Assembly: GCA_963755195.1 (NCBI GenBank)
Contig: CAVWIZ010000004.1
Coordinates: forward strand, 372,001 to 436,000
Origin: CAVQJU01 sp963755195
GTDB lineage: Bacteria > Acidobacteriota > Vicinamibacteria > Vicinamibacterales > CAVVIG01
DNA length: 64,000 nucleotides
Direction of reading: 5' to 3'
Below are positions 19,739 through 29,523 of this stretch, one piece after another; position 1 is the first letter of the stretch; the number at the start of each line of letters is the position of its first letter. The position numbers were made by a program, and so were the translations under genes. The notes beneath the pieces are model-generated. The model saw only the letters and a program-made list of their open reading frames with translations. It was not told where the DNA came from and did no database searches.

Positions 19739-20055
19739 GTAACCAGCCCCTTGCCCTCGAGCTCGTCGACGTTGAAGGCGATGCGCACGTGGTAGCGGTC
19801 CCAGTCGATGATCCCGTAGGGGAAGACCTCCCACTTGGAAATGCCGTGCTTCGACGTCAGGACGTCGAGCCGCGGCAGTTTGTCGGTGAAGTAGTCGATG
19901 CAGATGCCGTAGATGCAGGGGTCGAACCTGAAGATCGACAGCCCGTCGATCAGGACTCGATCGGCGAGGCCGTGGATGACGCTGTCGCTCAACTTGAAGT
20001 TGGCGAGCCGCTTGGACATTCGCTCGGACAGATCTTTGCTGGTGACCGTGGCCAT
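19735..20055 (-). CDS. 106-residue protein upstream of radical SAM enzyme (candidate substrate or partner)
   Basis: Small protein starting at ATG 20055 with AGGAGG upstream, ending in a TGA that overlaps the radical SAM start. It has no signal peptide or membrane segment. The N-terminal third is charged and helical (SKDLSERMSKRLANFKLSD); the centre has hydrophobic strands and a conspicuous 'FRFDPCIYGICIDYF' with its only two cysteines as CxxxC; the end is acidic. It is longer than most RiPP precursors and is rich in aromatic residues, so it could be a modified protein, a scaffold, or a recognition element. I do not recognise the family. Confidence 0.75.
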   Translation of the reverse strand: MATVTSKDLSERMSKRLANFKLSDSVIHGLADRVLIDGLSIFRFDPCIYGICIDYFTDKLPRLDVLTSKHGISKWEVFPYGIIDWDRYHVRIAFNVDELEGKGLVT

Positions 20056-20390
20056 GCTGCCTCCTGACTGTGGATCGTGCTGATGGACTCCCCATGAGGC
20101 CATCGGCGTTCGCTGCATGCATACGCGCGGGAGTCGCCGAGGTGGGCTCACTGCGTCAACGTTTGCGTTTACAGAGGTTTTCCGTCGCCATGCAACGCGT
20201 CCTCGATGGACAACCTGTTCCCTGGCAACCGATTTCGTCTGCACGATAGCCGCGATGAGAGCGGACCTGGAATCCAGACACTGCGCGACATATCGGGAGT
20301 GATCCGCCGTAGAATGTCCGCCGATGAGCTACACGTTCGACGAGCGCAACCCCGAACGGCAGCAGTTTCTGGCCGAGATTAGGAGTGCAC
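20056..20390. other. intergenic region with a possible gene remnant
   Basis: A 335-bp gap between divergent genes. At 20324 an ATG opens 'MSYTFDERNPERQQFLAEI', which resembles the N-terminus of a class I methyltransferase but is broken off after about 22 residues by the next gene's ribosome binding site; a TAGAAT box precedes it. Probably a remnant. The segment 20239-20256 repeats exactly 18 bases found at 11525-11542 across the end of the ankyrin gene. No other gene is supported. Confidence 0.4.
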
Positions 20391-21426
20391 ATGGAAAGAC
20401 GTACTGTTGTCCGTTCCTTGATCGTCGTGCTGGTGCTGGCCAAGGTCGCCACCACTCTCGCCGCGGACCCGAACAACCCCACCGGCAGCAAGGGCCTGAT
20501 CCTGGTCGACAAGCGCGGCAATTACGTCCGGTTCTTCGACCCGAAGACTCAGACAGAGCTGTCCGGCTTTCCCACGGGTCAGGGCGCGGCGCACGACCTC
20601 GCCATCTCGCCGGATCTGAAGACGGCGTACATCCCCATCTACGGTGACGGCGTCTACAACCGGAATCCGAACCCAGGGCAGAGCATTCTGATTGTCGATC
20701 TGGCCACCCAGAAGGTTTCGGGCACGATCGACATCTCGCCTTATCAGGCGCCGCATGGCATTCAGATCGACGCCCAGCGGCAAGCTGTACGTCGTCTGCG
20801 ACATCAGCAAGGTCCTGCTCGTGATCGATCCGGTCGCGCGCAAGATTGAATCGGTCATCGACGTGCAGGGTACCGGGCATTGGCTTGCCGTGCTGCCGAA
20901 TGCCAGCAAGGCGTACGTCTCGAACCAGTCGGGCCAGGAGTACATCAGCGTTGTCGATCTGAAAGCACGGAAGATGATCGGCAAGGTCCCCGTGGCCGGC
21001 GGCGCACGCGGAATCGTCGCGTCAGCCGATGGCAGGCGCGTCTTTGCCATACAGGGCCGGGCGCCACACCTGGTCGTCATCGACACGGCGTCCGACGCCA
21101 TCCTCGATCAGATCGAGTTGCAGGGCCACACCGCGGCCGGCTACAAGCTCAGAGTGAGCCTCGATGGGCGGACGCTCCTCGTCTGCAGCGGCATAGGTGG
21201 AATGGACTCCTACATCAACATCCTGGACGTCAACGACCTTCGTGGGAAACAGGACGTCCTGCGGGCCGGCAAGAGCTCGATGGGCTTTGCGTTTGCGCCC
21301 GACGGTCAGACGGCACTCGTGTTGAACGATGGCGACGGGACCGTCACGGTGATCGATCTCAAGTCGAAGACCGTCAAGAACACGTTCAAGGGCGGGACCG
21401 GTATAGAAACCGCAAGCTACTACTGA
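20391..21426 (+). CDS. exported YVTN-type beta-propeller protein (one frameshift)
   Basis: Exported seven-bladed YVTN/YncE-type propeller, about 344 residues. The start at ATG 20391 has AGGAG 6-10 nt upstream; a signal peptide follows (VVRSLIVVLVLAKVATTLAA). Blades show the pattern of short strands with 'ILIVDLATQKVSGTIDIS', 'VISTASD'-like 'LVVIDTASDAILDQIEL' and 'GKSSMGFAFAPDGQTALVLN' repeats. One surplus C near 20775 (GACGCCCAGCGG) breaks the frame; the corrected reading is DASGKLYVVCDISK. It lies 15 bp ahead of the ADOP permease, suggesting co-expression. Such proteins bind ligands or other envelope proteins; the ligand is unknown. Confidence 0.82.
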
Positions 21427-21441
21427 GGCGGGAAGCGGACC

Positions 21442-23965
21442 ATGAGAACCTTCTGGCAGGACATCCAGTACGGCCTGCGGATGCTGGTCAAGAGGCCGGG
21501 CTTCACCATCGTGGCCGCGCTCTCGCTCGCCCTGGGCATCGGAGCCAACACGGTCATTTTCAGTCTGATCAACACCACGCTGCTGCGTCCGCTGCCCTTT
21601 GACGATCCCGACAAGCTGGTGATCATCTGGACCGTACCGGCCCAGAACAAGAGCGCCCGTAACGGTGTGAACATTTCGGCCTACACGACGTTTCGTGAGA
21701 AGAGCCAATCCTTCGAAGCGATGGGGGCTCTCACGGGCATCAGCAAGAGTCTCGGCGCGGAAGAAAACGGCGCGCCCGCCGAAAGGATTTCCGGTTGGCG
21801 ATTTGCGCCTTCGGTGTTCCAGGTTCTGCGCGTGAAACCGGCCTTGGGCCGCTTTTACACGGAAGACGAAGATCAGATCGACAACGCCGCGCCGGTCATC
21901 GTCATCACGCACCGCCTCTGGAAGCGCCACTTCAACACCGATCCCGGCGTCATCGGCAAGAAACTCATGATCGACCAGCAACCGATCACCGTGATCGGCG
22001 TCTTGCCTGAAAACTTCAGCTTTTTCGGCGACGACGTGGATTTCATCACGCCCCTCGGCACCGCGCGGCCTCAGGTCACCAGCAAGCAAGGATTCTCGAT
22101 TCCTCTCGGACGTCTGAAAAAAGGCGTGTCGATGCGTCAGGCGCAGGCCGAGATCGACACCATCGCCGCGCAGCTCGCGAGCGCGGATGCCGAGCGGCAC
22201 GGCGGAAACGCGGGCTCTGCTGCAGACTCTTCAGGAAGCCGCCTATGGCGATTTGCGCGATCCGCTCCTGATCCTGCAGGGCGCGGTCGCGTTCGTCCTG
22301 CTGATCGGATGCGCCAACGTGGCCGGGCTGCTACTGGCTCGCGCGGCGTCACGCAGGACCGAGGTCGCTGTTCGCACGGCGCTCGGGGCGGGCCGAGGAC
22401 GGATCGTCCGGCAACTGGTGACCGAGACGTTTCCGCTGTCCGTGCTGGGCGGAGTGATGGGCGTGTTTCTCTCCTGGGGCGGACTGAAACTGTTCGTCGC
22501 CGCGGCGCCTCCTGGATTCCCCCGCCTGGATGAGCTGTCGATCGACGCCAGCGTCCTGGGATTCACGGCACTCGTGGTGGTGCTGACGTCCGTCGTGTTC
22601 GGCATCGTCCCGGCGATGCAGGCATCCAAGCCCGATCTGGTCGTTTCGCTCAAGGAATCCGGCCGCAGCGGAACGGACGGCATCGCGCGGCAGTATCTGC
22701 GCAGCGTCCTGGTCACGCTCCAGATCGCGATGTCGCTGGTGCTCCTGATCGGCGCCGGGTTGATGATCAACAGTTTTGTTCGCGTCCAGAAGAACGCGCT
22801 GGGCGCGGACGCGCGCAACGTCCTCACGTTCGATTTTCGTTTCGCCCAAAACGACACCATCAAGCCGTACGGACGCTACCGGGGGCTCGGACTCTGGGAC
22901 GTCATGCCGCTTCCGGCGCTGACGTTTGACAGAGTGCTGGAACGGGTGAAGGGCATTCCCGGAGTGACGTCCGCTGCCGGCATCAGCCGGCCTCCGCTCA
23001 ATTCGGGCGGCATTCAGATGCCGTTCCTGATCGAGGGCCGTCCCGCTCCGCCTCCGAGCGCCGCGCCCGGCGGCGGCCCGCAGCAGCAGGCCCAGACGGC
23101 GGACTATTTTTCGATCACGCCCAACTACTTCGAGACGATGAAGATCCCGGTTCTGCGCGGCAGGGATATCAATGCTCAAGACAGGGCCGCCAGTTCGCTC
23201 GTCATTGTCATCAATCAAACCCTGGCGCGCCGCTTCTTTGCGAATGAGGAACCGATCGGCAAGCGGATGACGCTCGATTTCGTTCCCGACGAACGCCCGC
23301 GCGAGATCATCGCCGTCGTCGGCGACACCCGAAGCAGCCGTATGCAGAAGGAGCCGTCTCCGACCATGTACGTGCCCCACGTTCAGCAGACCGCCCGCTG
23401 GATGGGGCCACAGTTCGCGGACCGCGCCGGCATGTACTTCCTGCTTCGAACCGCGGGAGACCCGCTGAAGCTGGTTGAGACCGTCAAGCGAGCCGTCGCC
23501 GAGGTCGATCCGAGCAGGCCCGCAGCCAATTTCCGAACCATCGAACAGAACCTGAACCAGCAGACGCAGTTTCTGCGGCTCTACATCTTGCTGCTCGGGA
23601 TCTTCGGCGGCATCGCCGCCGTGCTTGCGGCGATCGGCATCTACGGAGTGATGGCGTACTCGGTCGCCGAGCGGACGCGCGAGATCGGGATTCGCATGGC
23701 GCTCGGCGCCCGTTCCGGAGACGTGGTGAAGATGATGCTCCGGCATGCGCTTCTGATGGTCGGCCTCGGCGTGACGCTAGGGCTTGCGGGATCGTTTGCG
23801 CTCACACGCGTGATCAAATCGGCGCTCTACGGCGTCACCGCGACTGATCCGGCGACCTACGCCGGGATCTCGGCCCTGCTGCTGTTGGTCGCGATCATCG
23901 CGTGCTTGATTCCGACACGGCGGGCCGTCGCGGTCCACCCGACGATCGCCTTACGATACGAGTAG
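21442..23965 (+). CDS. ADOP-family (MacB/FtsX-like) permease (one frameshift)
   Basis: Acidobacterial duplicated orphan permease of about 840 residues. It carries two FtsX-type halves: the first begins 'MRTFWQDIQYGLRMLVKRPGF' with a membrane helix and 'LRPLPFDDPDKLVII', then a MacB-like periplasmic domain; the second begins near 'YLRSVLVTLQIAMSLVLLIG' and ends with the three-helix FtsX bundle and 'RRAVAVHPTIALRYE'. One surplus base near 22205 interrupts the first half. These proteins resemble MacB permease domains without their ATPase, and no ATP-binding gene is adjacent here. The family is expanded in Acidobacteria; its substrate is not known. Confidence 0.9.
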
Positions 23966-23986
23966 TTGTCGTTGTTCCTCCACGGT

Positions 23987-26110
23987 TTACCCCAGGATCG
24001 ATGCCGACGCCGATGAACAGGGCGCGAGCGGCACATCGTAGGGCTTGTCCGCGGTGACGCCTGAAAGCGGGCGGCCCCGTAGAAATTCTTCCACCGCGCG
24101 GATCTCGCGCCCGTTCTGGCGACGGGCCACCCAGTCGGACTCAATCGCTTGTTTTTCCCGGCCGGTCAGATGCCAGGACAGCGGCGGGTGCTCTCCACAG
24201 AAGCGGAACACGACGTTATCGATCTCGACACCTTGCGCCTTCCACAGATTCTGCAGGAGCTCCAATTCTTCATTGTTGTGTGAGATCTGGCCTGTCGTCC
24301 GCACGTTCAGCAGCGTCTGCACCGGCGCCCAGAGCTGATAGAAGGGGCTGTGCCATCGGTCCGGAGAGCTGGTCTGGTCTCCGGGATCAGCGCGGATCTG
24401 GATCACCAACACGCGGGGGAACGACGCGGCGCCCCCCACGCCGATCAGCCCTTCGTGCAGCCACTCAATCAACGTCGTCATTCCGTAGTCGTCGTAGTAC
24501 CCGCCATCGACAACGTGCGCCGCCGCGCCGCGTTCCGACGTGCGCGTGGCGGGCGTCACGTAGGTGAAGCTTGCGGCCAGCCGGACAGCCGTGACCACCT
24601 GCAGGTCACGGTCTGGATAGAATTCCTCGAAATTTCGCAGGCCTCGCCGATCCTGCTCCTGCCAGCCCAGGCGCGACGTGCCGATGAGCAGTCGCTCGCC
24701 GCTGTCCACCAGCGTCGCGTTGAAGATGTTCGCTGGACGCGTGTCGGACCACACCTGCGTGCGCCATGCCGACATCGGCCGAGCGACCTCCAGGCTTCGG
24801 GTCCAGGCCCGTTCGAGCGCCTGTCCGCGATCGCCGAGGAGCGCGCGCACCGGCGGCACGAATGTGGCCCAGGCGTCGGGATAGGTGGCGCCCCAGGCGA
24901 CGTCGTCGAGGCTCGACGCCTCGGCCTGCGCCACGACGCGCTCGAGATCATGACGATCGAACCCCTGGTCCGTGTACCGTTCTGAGAAATACATGGCGCC
25001 GACACCGCCCCCCGACACGGTGCTCATCAATCGGATGGCGTGGGTATAGGCGTCGCGCAGGTCGCTGGGAAGCGCGTCGTGGAGGCCGGTGAGCACGCGG
25101 GCTGTCCACGCCGCGGCTTGGATGCCCCCGCCGGTGGCGGCGATCAGGATCGGCGTGCGCGACCCGATGGCCAGGACTCGATCGGGCCGCGGGCTGGGAT
25201 CGTGCGGAAACGGCCACGTCCGATAGACGTGCTCGCTTCCGGGGAGCGGCAACGACGCGATGCCGAACGCCGCCACGGCCAACACCAAGACCGCGGGGAG
25301 GCGGTACCGATCCAGAAAGAAGGTCAGGCCGCAAAGCAGCCAGCAGACCATGAGCACCAGGAGCAGTACACAGGCCAGGGTCGAGAAGTTCGTCTCGTAA
25401 CCGATGCGCAGCCATTTCCCCACGCCAATGGCGAGGTAGAGCGCGGCCGAGAACGTGAAGACCAACCAGGCCAGCAGGTGTCCCGGCGTCAGTTCACCCG
25501 TGCGCGGATCGAGAAAGCCCTCGCGGACATTCGGGCGATCCAGCCGGCGCATGATCCACCGGACGACCCGGATGGGCGCGCCGCGCGTGACGCCGCGATG
25601 TACTGCGAGGTGCAACGCGTCGGCGCTCCGTCGGGCGACCAGCAGCGCACCGACCGCGGCCGCCAACCCGAGGACGACACCCAGCAACAGCCGGAAGGGT
25701 GACACGCCCGAGGCACGCCATGAGTACCAGACCGTCGCCAGCACCGTCGGCATGGCCACCACGCCGAAGGCTTCACGGTTGGGCCACGTGATCGGGTACC
25801 GCACCCGCGCGATCCGCGACGTGTCAAAGCGCGCCGGCGCATTGAAAATCGTGGCCCAGGTCGCCGCCATCAGCGTCCACGCGGCGGCGAACGCCGCCAA
25901 CGTCACGAGCGCCACGCCCATCACCGTCCGCCACCACGTGCCGTAGTCAAGGTCGAACAACCCGCGCAGCAGGGGCGAGAGCAACGCCAGGGGAGGCCCA
26001 ATCAGGAGCATGCCGGCGGTGAGAATGTGCACGCGCAGGAGGTACAGGTAAGGGATCCACCAGTATCGGGATCGAGCCTCGACCGGCGCAGTCGTACTCA
26101 CGATCGCCAT
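23987..26110 (-). CDS. membrane-anchored patatin-like phospholipase
   Basis: Intact 707-residue protein. The first 300 residues contain about seven hydrophobic helices (for example 'LRVHILTAGMLLIGPPLALL' and 'VLLLVLMVCWLLCGLTFFL'), so the N-terminal half is a membrane domain. The C-terminal half is patatin-like: a glycine-rich oxyanion loop ATGGGIQAA near residue 320, the nucleophile region STVSGGGVGA near residue 365 (Ser in V-S-G-G, lacking the first Gly of the usual GxSxG), and the catalytic Asp in VVDGGYYDDYG near residue 530. It should cleave lipid acyl esters at the membrane. It converges on the ADOP gene with a 21-bp gap. The fusion of a multi-helix domain to patatin is known but uncommon. 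Confidence 0.8.
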   Translation of the reverse strand: MAIVSTTAPVEARSRYWWIPYLYLLRVHILTAGMLLIGPPLALLSPLLRGLFDLDYGTWWRTVMGVALVTLAAFAAAWTLMAATWATIFNAPARFDTSRIARVRYPITWPNREAFGVVAMPTVLATVWYSWRASGVSPFRLLLGVVLGLAAAVGALLVARRSADALHLAVHRGVTRGAPIRVVRWIMRRLDRPNVREGFLDPRTGELTPGHLLAWLVFTFSAALYLAIGVGKWLRIGYETNFSTLACVLLLVLMVCWLLCGLTFFLDRYRLPAVLVLAVAAFGIASLPLPGSEHVYRTWPFPHDPSPRPDRVLAIGSRTPILIAATGGGIQAAAWTARVLTGLHDALPSDLRDAYTHAIRLMSTVSGGGVGAMYFSERYTDQGFDRHDLERVVAQAEASSLDDVAWGATYPDAWATFVPPVRALLGDRGQALERAWTRSLEVARPMSAWRTQVWSDTRPANIFNATLVDSGERLLIGTSRLGWQEQDRRGLRNFEEFYPDRDLQVVTAVRLAASFTYVTPATRTSERGAAAHVVDGGYYDDYGMTTLIEWLHEGLIGVGGAASFPRVLVIQIRADPGDQTSSPDRWHSPFYQLWAPVQTLLNVRTTGQISHNNEELELLQNLWKAQGVEIDNVVFRFCGEHPPLSWHLTGREKQAIESDWVARRQNGREIRAVEEFLRGRPLSGVTADKPYDVPLAPCSSASASILG

Positions 26111-26278
26111 GGCGTGCTCTCCTGAAAATGGGCGCGACGTGCGCCCGTACCAGCCCGTGCGCTTTTACCAGCCGGCTGAGCTAGCCGCGATTATTCCAGC
26201 AATCGGCGTTCGGGTGAGGACGAACCGCAGACTTTATTACTGCGGGCAACCCGTTGGCTGGTGTGGCCAACAGGCTGA

Positions 26279-26535
26279 CTAGTTTCCTCCGCCGCGCTGC
26301 CAGCCGAACCCCATCGAGACGCTGAGAGACGGTGCGTAGCGGTGTTCGGGGCTCGTCGGAATCATGTTCGGATAATAGAAATACGTAGCCGAGCTCAACC
26401 CTGTGTCGAGAACGTGTCGCGCGACTCTTCGATGGTGACGCACACGTCGGCATTGGCGTGTCCGGGCGCCAGTCCCAGGAACAAACAACACGGCAGGCGG
26501 CGGCCCCCAAATGGCGTGCTTTGGCGGAACTCGCA
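26279..26535 (-). pseudogene. remnant of a secreted beta-barrel protein with internal deletion
   Basis: Two ends of what looks like one acidobacterial envelope protein are joined directly. Upstream is a signal-peptide-like stretch (RRLPCCLFLGLAPGHANA) followed by DVCVTIEESRDTFS, the usual mature N-terminus of that family. After a frame change near 26400 comes 'HRYAPSLSVSMGFGW', a typical outer-membrane barrel end, with stop at 26279. The roughly 200 or more residues expected between them are absent, and no start codon is found in frame. Either a real internal deletion or an assembly collapse. It occupies most of the gap between the patatin gene and the gene at 26576. Confidence 0.5.
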
Positions 26536-26575
26536 GGTGTTTCGCAGTGGATGCCAGCTTGCAGATCACCGCGGC

Positions 26576-27832
26576 GTGACTCGGGACGCTGTGGCTGTCT
26601 TCCTGGTCTTCGGGCTCTCATCGGCGTTTGGCGGCGTGTACGCCCAACCCGCTCAAGATCAGACAGTCTTGCGCGATCCAAGGACGACGCTGTTCGACCA
26701 GGTCGTACGAGGGCTCACGGTTGGCGACCGTGTAACGGTCATGGACCGCGACGGGCGGGCGGGCAGAGGCACGGTGGTATCGGCGTCGGCAACGATGCTT
26801 CGGGTGGCCATCGACGACGGGCAGCGGGACTACGAGATCGCTGATGTGCAGGCCGTTTACAAACACACGTCCCACACAACACGTGGCGCCTTGATCGGTC
26901 TTGGCGTCGGCACCGCCGTCGCCGTGATCTGGGCGGGAAGGGTGTCTGCCTCTGCCCGTGGATACGTCAGCGGATCGGCCTTTTTCGGCGGCATCGGCGC
27001 CGCGGTGGGCGCAGCGATCGGTGCGGCATTTTCCCAAGAGCGGGAGATTTACCGCGCACCATCCGGACTGGCGCCAAACCTGGTTCCGAGGACCCCAGTG
27101 GCTGCGTTACCCCGGACCGAGCCTCCAGCTCTGCCAGCGGGCCCGCCGCAGGCACAACCCAATCTCGCCAAGCCGCGTCCCGACCGAAGGTGGGCGGCCT
27201 CAGTTGTCGTCGGCACCACGTCGAGCGGCCCTGCGAGCGATCTGGAGGACGCGATGCGCGCCGCGCGATTCGACGAGAACCGCGGCGCGTGCATTTTTGG
27301 TCTCTGTTTTCCGGGCACCAACCATCCCTTCTCGAAAACGGGGTTCGGGCAGAGCGGTTTCCCGTGGGCCATCAGCGCGCACCGCTGGCTCTCTTCCTGG
27401 TACGGCGCCGGCCTCTCCGCTGGGTTCACCGACATCGGTACGACCTCCGGGCAGCGGCGAGACTCGGGTGAGTATCTCAACCTTCAATATCGCGTCGCGA
27501 CTGTGGCTCCTCTGCTCATGCTCCGCCCGGCACCGGGCCTGCACACGGGCATCGGTCCAGCCCTCTTCACCACGACATTTACAACCGGACCCGCGCCAGC
27601 TGCCCTCTATCAGACCCAGACGAGAAGCGCGGGGCTGCTGTGGGAGGCCGGAGTAACCGTTCCGCCCCGGTCGCGGGTGTTCGGCGAGTTCCTGGTCCAA
27701 TACCGGCATGTCGGACGGGTTGGCGCGGGCCCCTTCGACGTGACCAACGGGTTCACGACCTCGACGTTGCCCAGTGCGAACGTCCAGATGAACCACTGGT
27801 TCCTCGGAGTAGGGGCTGGCGTCCGGTTTTGA
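26576..27832 (+). CDS. exported outer-membrane beta-barrel-like protein
   Basis: A 418-residue protein starting at GTG 26576, which gives a signal peptide (VTRDAVAVFLVFGLSSAFGG ... VYAQ). Residues about 30-110 form a small beta-rich domain (RGLTVGDRVTVMDRDGRAG, 'GTVVSASATMLRVAI') like those that sense or bind. A glycine-rich hydrophobic hairpin follows (GALIGLGVGTAVAVIW ... GGIGAAVGAAIGAAF), then a Pro-rich linker. The C-terminal half has alternating strands and ends in Phe (FLGVGAGVRF), the signature of an outer-membrane barrel. No enzymatic motif is seen. An upstream ATG at 26342 is in frame but would remove the signal peptide position. Confidence 0.65.
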   Translation: MTRDAVAVFLVFGLSSAFGGVYAQPAQDQTVLRDPRTTLFDQVVRGLTVGDRVTVMDRDGRAGRGTVVSASATMLRVAIDDGQRDYEIADVQAVYKHTSHTTRGALIGLGVGTAVAVIWAGRVSASARGYVSGSAFFGGIGAAVGAAIGAAFSQEREIYRAPSGLAPNLVPRTPVAALPRTEPPALPAGPPQAQPNLAKPRPDRRWAASVVVGTTSSGPASDLEDAMRAARFDENRGACIFGLCFPGTNHPFSKTGFGQSGFPWAISAHRWLSSWYGAGLSAGFTDIGTTSGQRRDSGEYLNLQYRVATVAPLLMLRPAPGLHTGIGPALFTTTFTTGPAPAALYQTQTRSAGLLWEAGVTVPPRSRVFGEFLVQYRHVGRVGAGPFDVTNGFTTSTLPSANVQMNHWFLGVGAGVRF

Positions 27833-27914
27833 GTCGAGCGCTACTGGTAAGTCAAGTCAGCGGCGCGCACGAGTGCGACTAAGACCGGCCCCGGTTTTGC
27901 ACTTCCAGACAGTG

Positions 27915-29096
27915 ATGCCCCGCCTGATCGTCATTTTGTGTGTGGTGGGCTACTTGGGCGGCTGCGCGTCCGCGCCAACGCGCACCGCGAAGATGACGGA
28001 AATCGGCGTCCAGCAGACGACGGCCGAGGTGAGAGTCCGGCTTCGCGAATACTTGAGGCTGTTCAACGCGGAGACCCTGGCTGCGGCCGATGGTGTCCTT
28101 GTCACGGAGAAGGATCTCGAGGTGCAGGAGGCGGCCCTTCGATTGAAGGCGAACGGCGTGACCGCCATGCAGGCGGCGGTGTTCCAGCACGATCCGATCG
28201 CCTCCCTCGCGGATGCCTGGGCCCTGACCGCTGCGATGGCTCGTTTCTTCGAGGACGGCAAAGGGAAGGATCTCTTCGGAGGATCCCAGTCCCTGGTCGT
28301 CGAGGCGCTTCACCGGCTCGAGGTGGAGGTCGACGAATTCGCGCAGACGGTTGTCGGGAAAGAGCGCGCGGACGCCGTCCGTCCGGAAATACGTCGTTTC
28401 GTGCGCGACAATCCTATCCGCGACCTGTCGCTCGGCCTCCGCTCGGCGGGGCTCCAGGCCTCGGTCCTCACCGCCGCGGGCTGGAGCGCGGACGCCGGTC
28501 GTTCCATCGTTGAGATCGACGAAACCGCGCGCGACCTGTCGGACCGCGTGGGGATCTATGCCGAACTGCTTCCTCAAATCGCTGGATGGCAGGGGGAGAT
28601 CCTCCTCATCCGGGCCAGGCGCGAGGTCCTCGGGCAGCCCTTCGCCAGTCTTGGTGGAGTGAATACGAACCTTGGTGCGATCGGTGAAGGCATGGATGCC
28701 GTCGCGGGATTTGTCACCGGCACACCTGCGCTCATTGCGACCGAGCGAGCCCTCGTGCTGGAAGCGCTCGACCGCGAGCGCGTGGCGATCCTTTCGTCGG
28801 TCGACGGGCAACGGGTTGCGACACTGGGGGCCTTGACCGCTGAGCGCGAGGCCATCCTTGCGGCCGTCGAGGAGTTGCGGAAGGCGAGCTTCACGGACCT
28901 CGGAACCGAGACGCGACGGAGTTTGGATCGGATTGACAGGCTCTCGGCGGCGACGGTGCAGGACGTCAGCCGTGCATTTAGCGATGCCATCGATCACCTC
29001 TTCTGGCGTGCTCTCCAACTCCTCCTCGTGGGGGTCGGGGCCTTCGCGGTTCTCGCGATCGCCCTGCGTCGTACGCAACCAGGGCAGAGAGCCTGA
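27915..29096 (+). CDS. lipoprotein with C-terminal membrane helix
   Basis: A 393-residue protein. The N-terminus is a lipoprotein signal (LIVILCVVGYLGGCASAP, lipobox GGC), so the mature protein should be lipid-anchored. Most of the rest is helical and charged and could form coiled coils ('ALDRERVAILSSVDGQRVAT', EREAILAAVEELRKASF). A second hydrophobic helix is at the C-terminus (LLLVGVGAFAVLAIAL). A lipid anchor at one end and a membrane helix at the other would let it span or tether. ATG 27915 is preferred over an upstream in-frame start at 27873 because it gives the proper lipobox spacing. Family not recognised. Confidence 0.75.
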   Translation: MPRLIVILCVVGYLGGCASAPTRTAKMTEIGVQQTTAEVRVRLREYLRLFNAETLAAADGVLVTEKDLEVQEAALRLKANGVTAMQAAVFQHDPIASLADAWALTAAMARFFEDGKGKDLFGGSQSLVVEALHRLEVEVDEFAQTVVGKERADAVRPEIRRFVRDNPIRDLSLGLRSAGLQASVLTAAGWSADAGRSIVEIDETARDLSDRVGIYAELLPQIAGWQGEILLIRARREVLGQPFASLGGVNTNLGAIGEGMDAVAGFVTGTPALIATERALVLEALDRERVAILSSVDGQRVATLGALTAEREAILAAVEELRKASFTDLGTETRRSLDRIDRLSAATVQDVSRAFSDAIDHLFWRALQLLLVGVGAFAVLAIALRRTQPGQRA

Positions 29097-29097
29097 G

Positions 29098-29470
29098 TTT
29101 CGATCTGACGAAGCTGAAGCTCTCTGGCTGCGGCTGTCCAAGCCACTGCGCCCAGATCAGCGCATCCTGCGACTGAGGCATCGTCGGCTTCTTGTCGGCG
29201 TCGTACGCAAAGATCGTGTTGTGCATCGTCGACACGATCACCGCGTTGAAGGTTCCCTTGCCGTCCACCTTCAGGCCCGAGACATAGAGCGGCTGCGCCA
29301 CGATCTGCCCGTCGGCGAAGAGGGTCCACAGCTTGCCGAACTTCTGTTTGACGTTCGCAACCGTGAGCTGCGTCTCCTCCAGATTGGCAGACACGCGCAA
29401 CACATGAGCCGAGCGGGTCATCGATGAGCCGAAATACTGCGCGTTCTTTGTCCCGACAGTCAATGAGCCG
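29098..29470 (-). pseudogene. N-terminal fragment of a quinoprotein-like / PQQ-propeller protein
   Basis: The leftward reading 'LTVANVKQKFGKLWTLFADG', 'QIVAQPLYVSGLKVDGKGTF' and MHNTIFAYDADKK is the start of a common acidobacterial exported propeller protein, normally several hundred residues longer. Here it stops matching after DALIWAQWLGQPQPE at about 29098, exactly where the lipoprotein gene ends on the other strand. No start codon with a signal peptide is seen upstream. A truncated remnant. Confidence 0.55.
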
Positions 29471-29523
29471 GGAAATCGGCTGGTGCTCTATCCAACCAAG
29501 CGCCGCGGGCGTATCGTAGGCGG

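Noticed and set aside
20117..20302. Small plus-strand reading frame in the radical SAM/propeller gap
   Set aside because: No ribosome binding site, no recognisable composition, and an Arg-rich shadow-like product.
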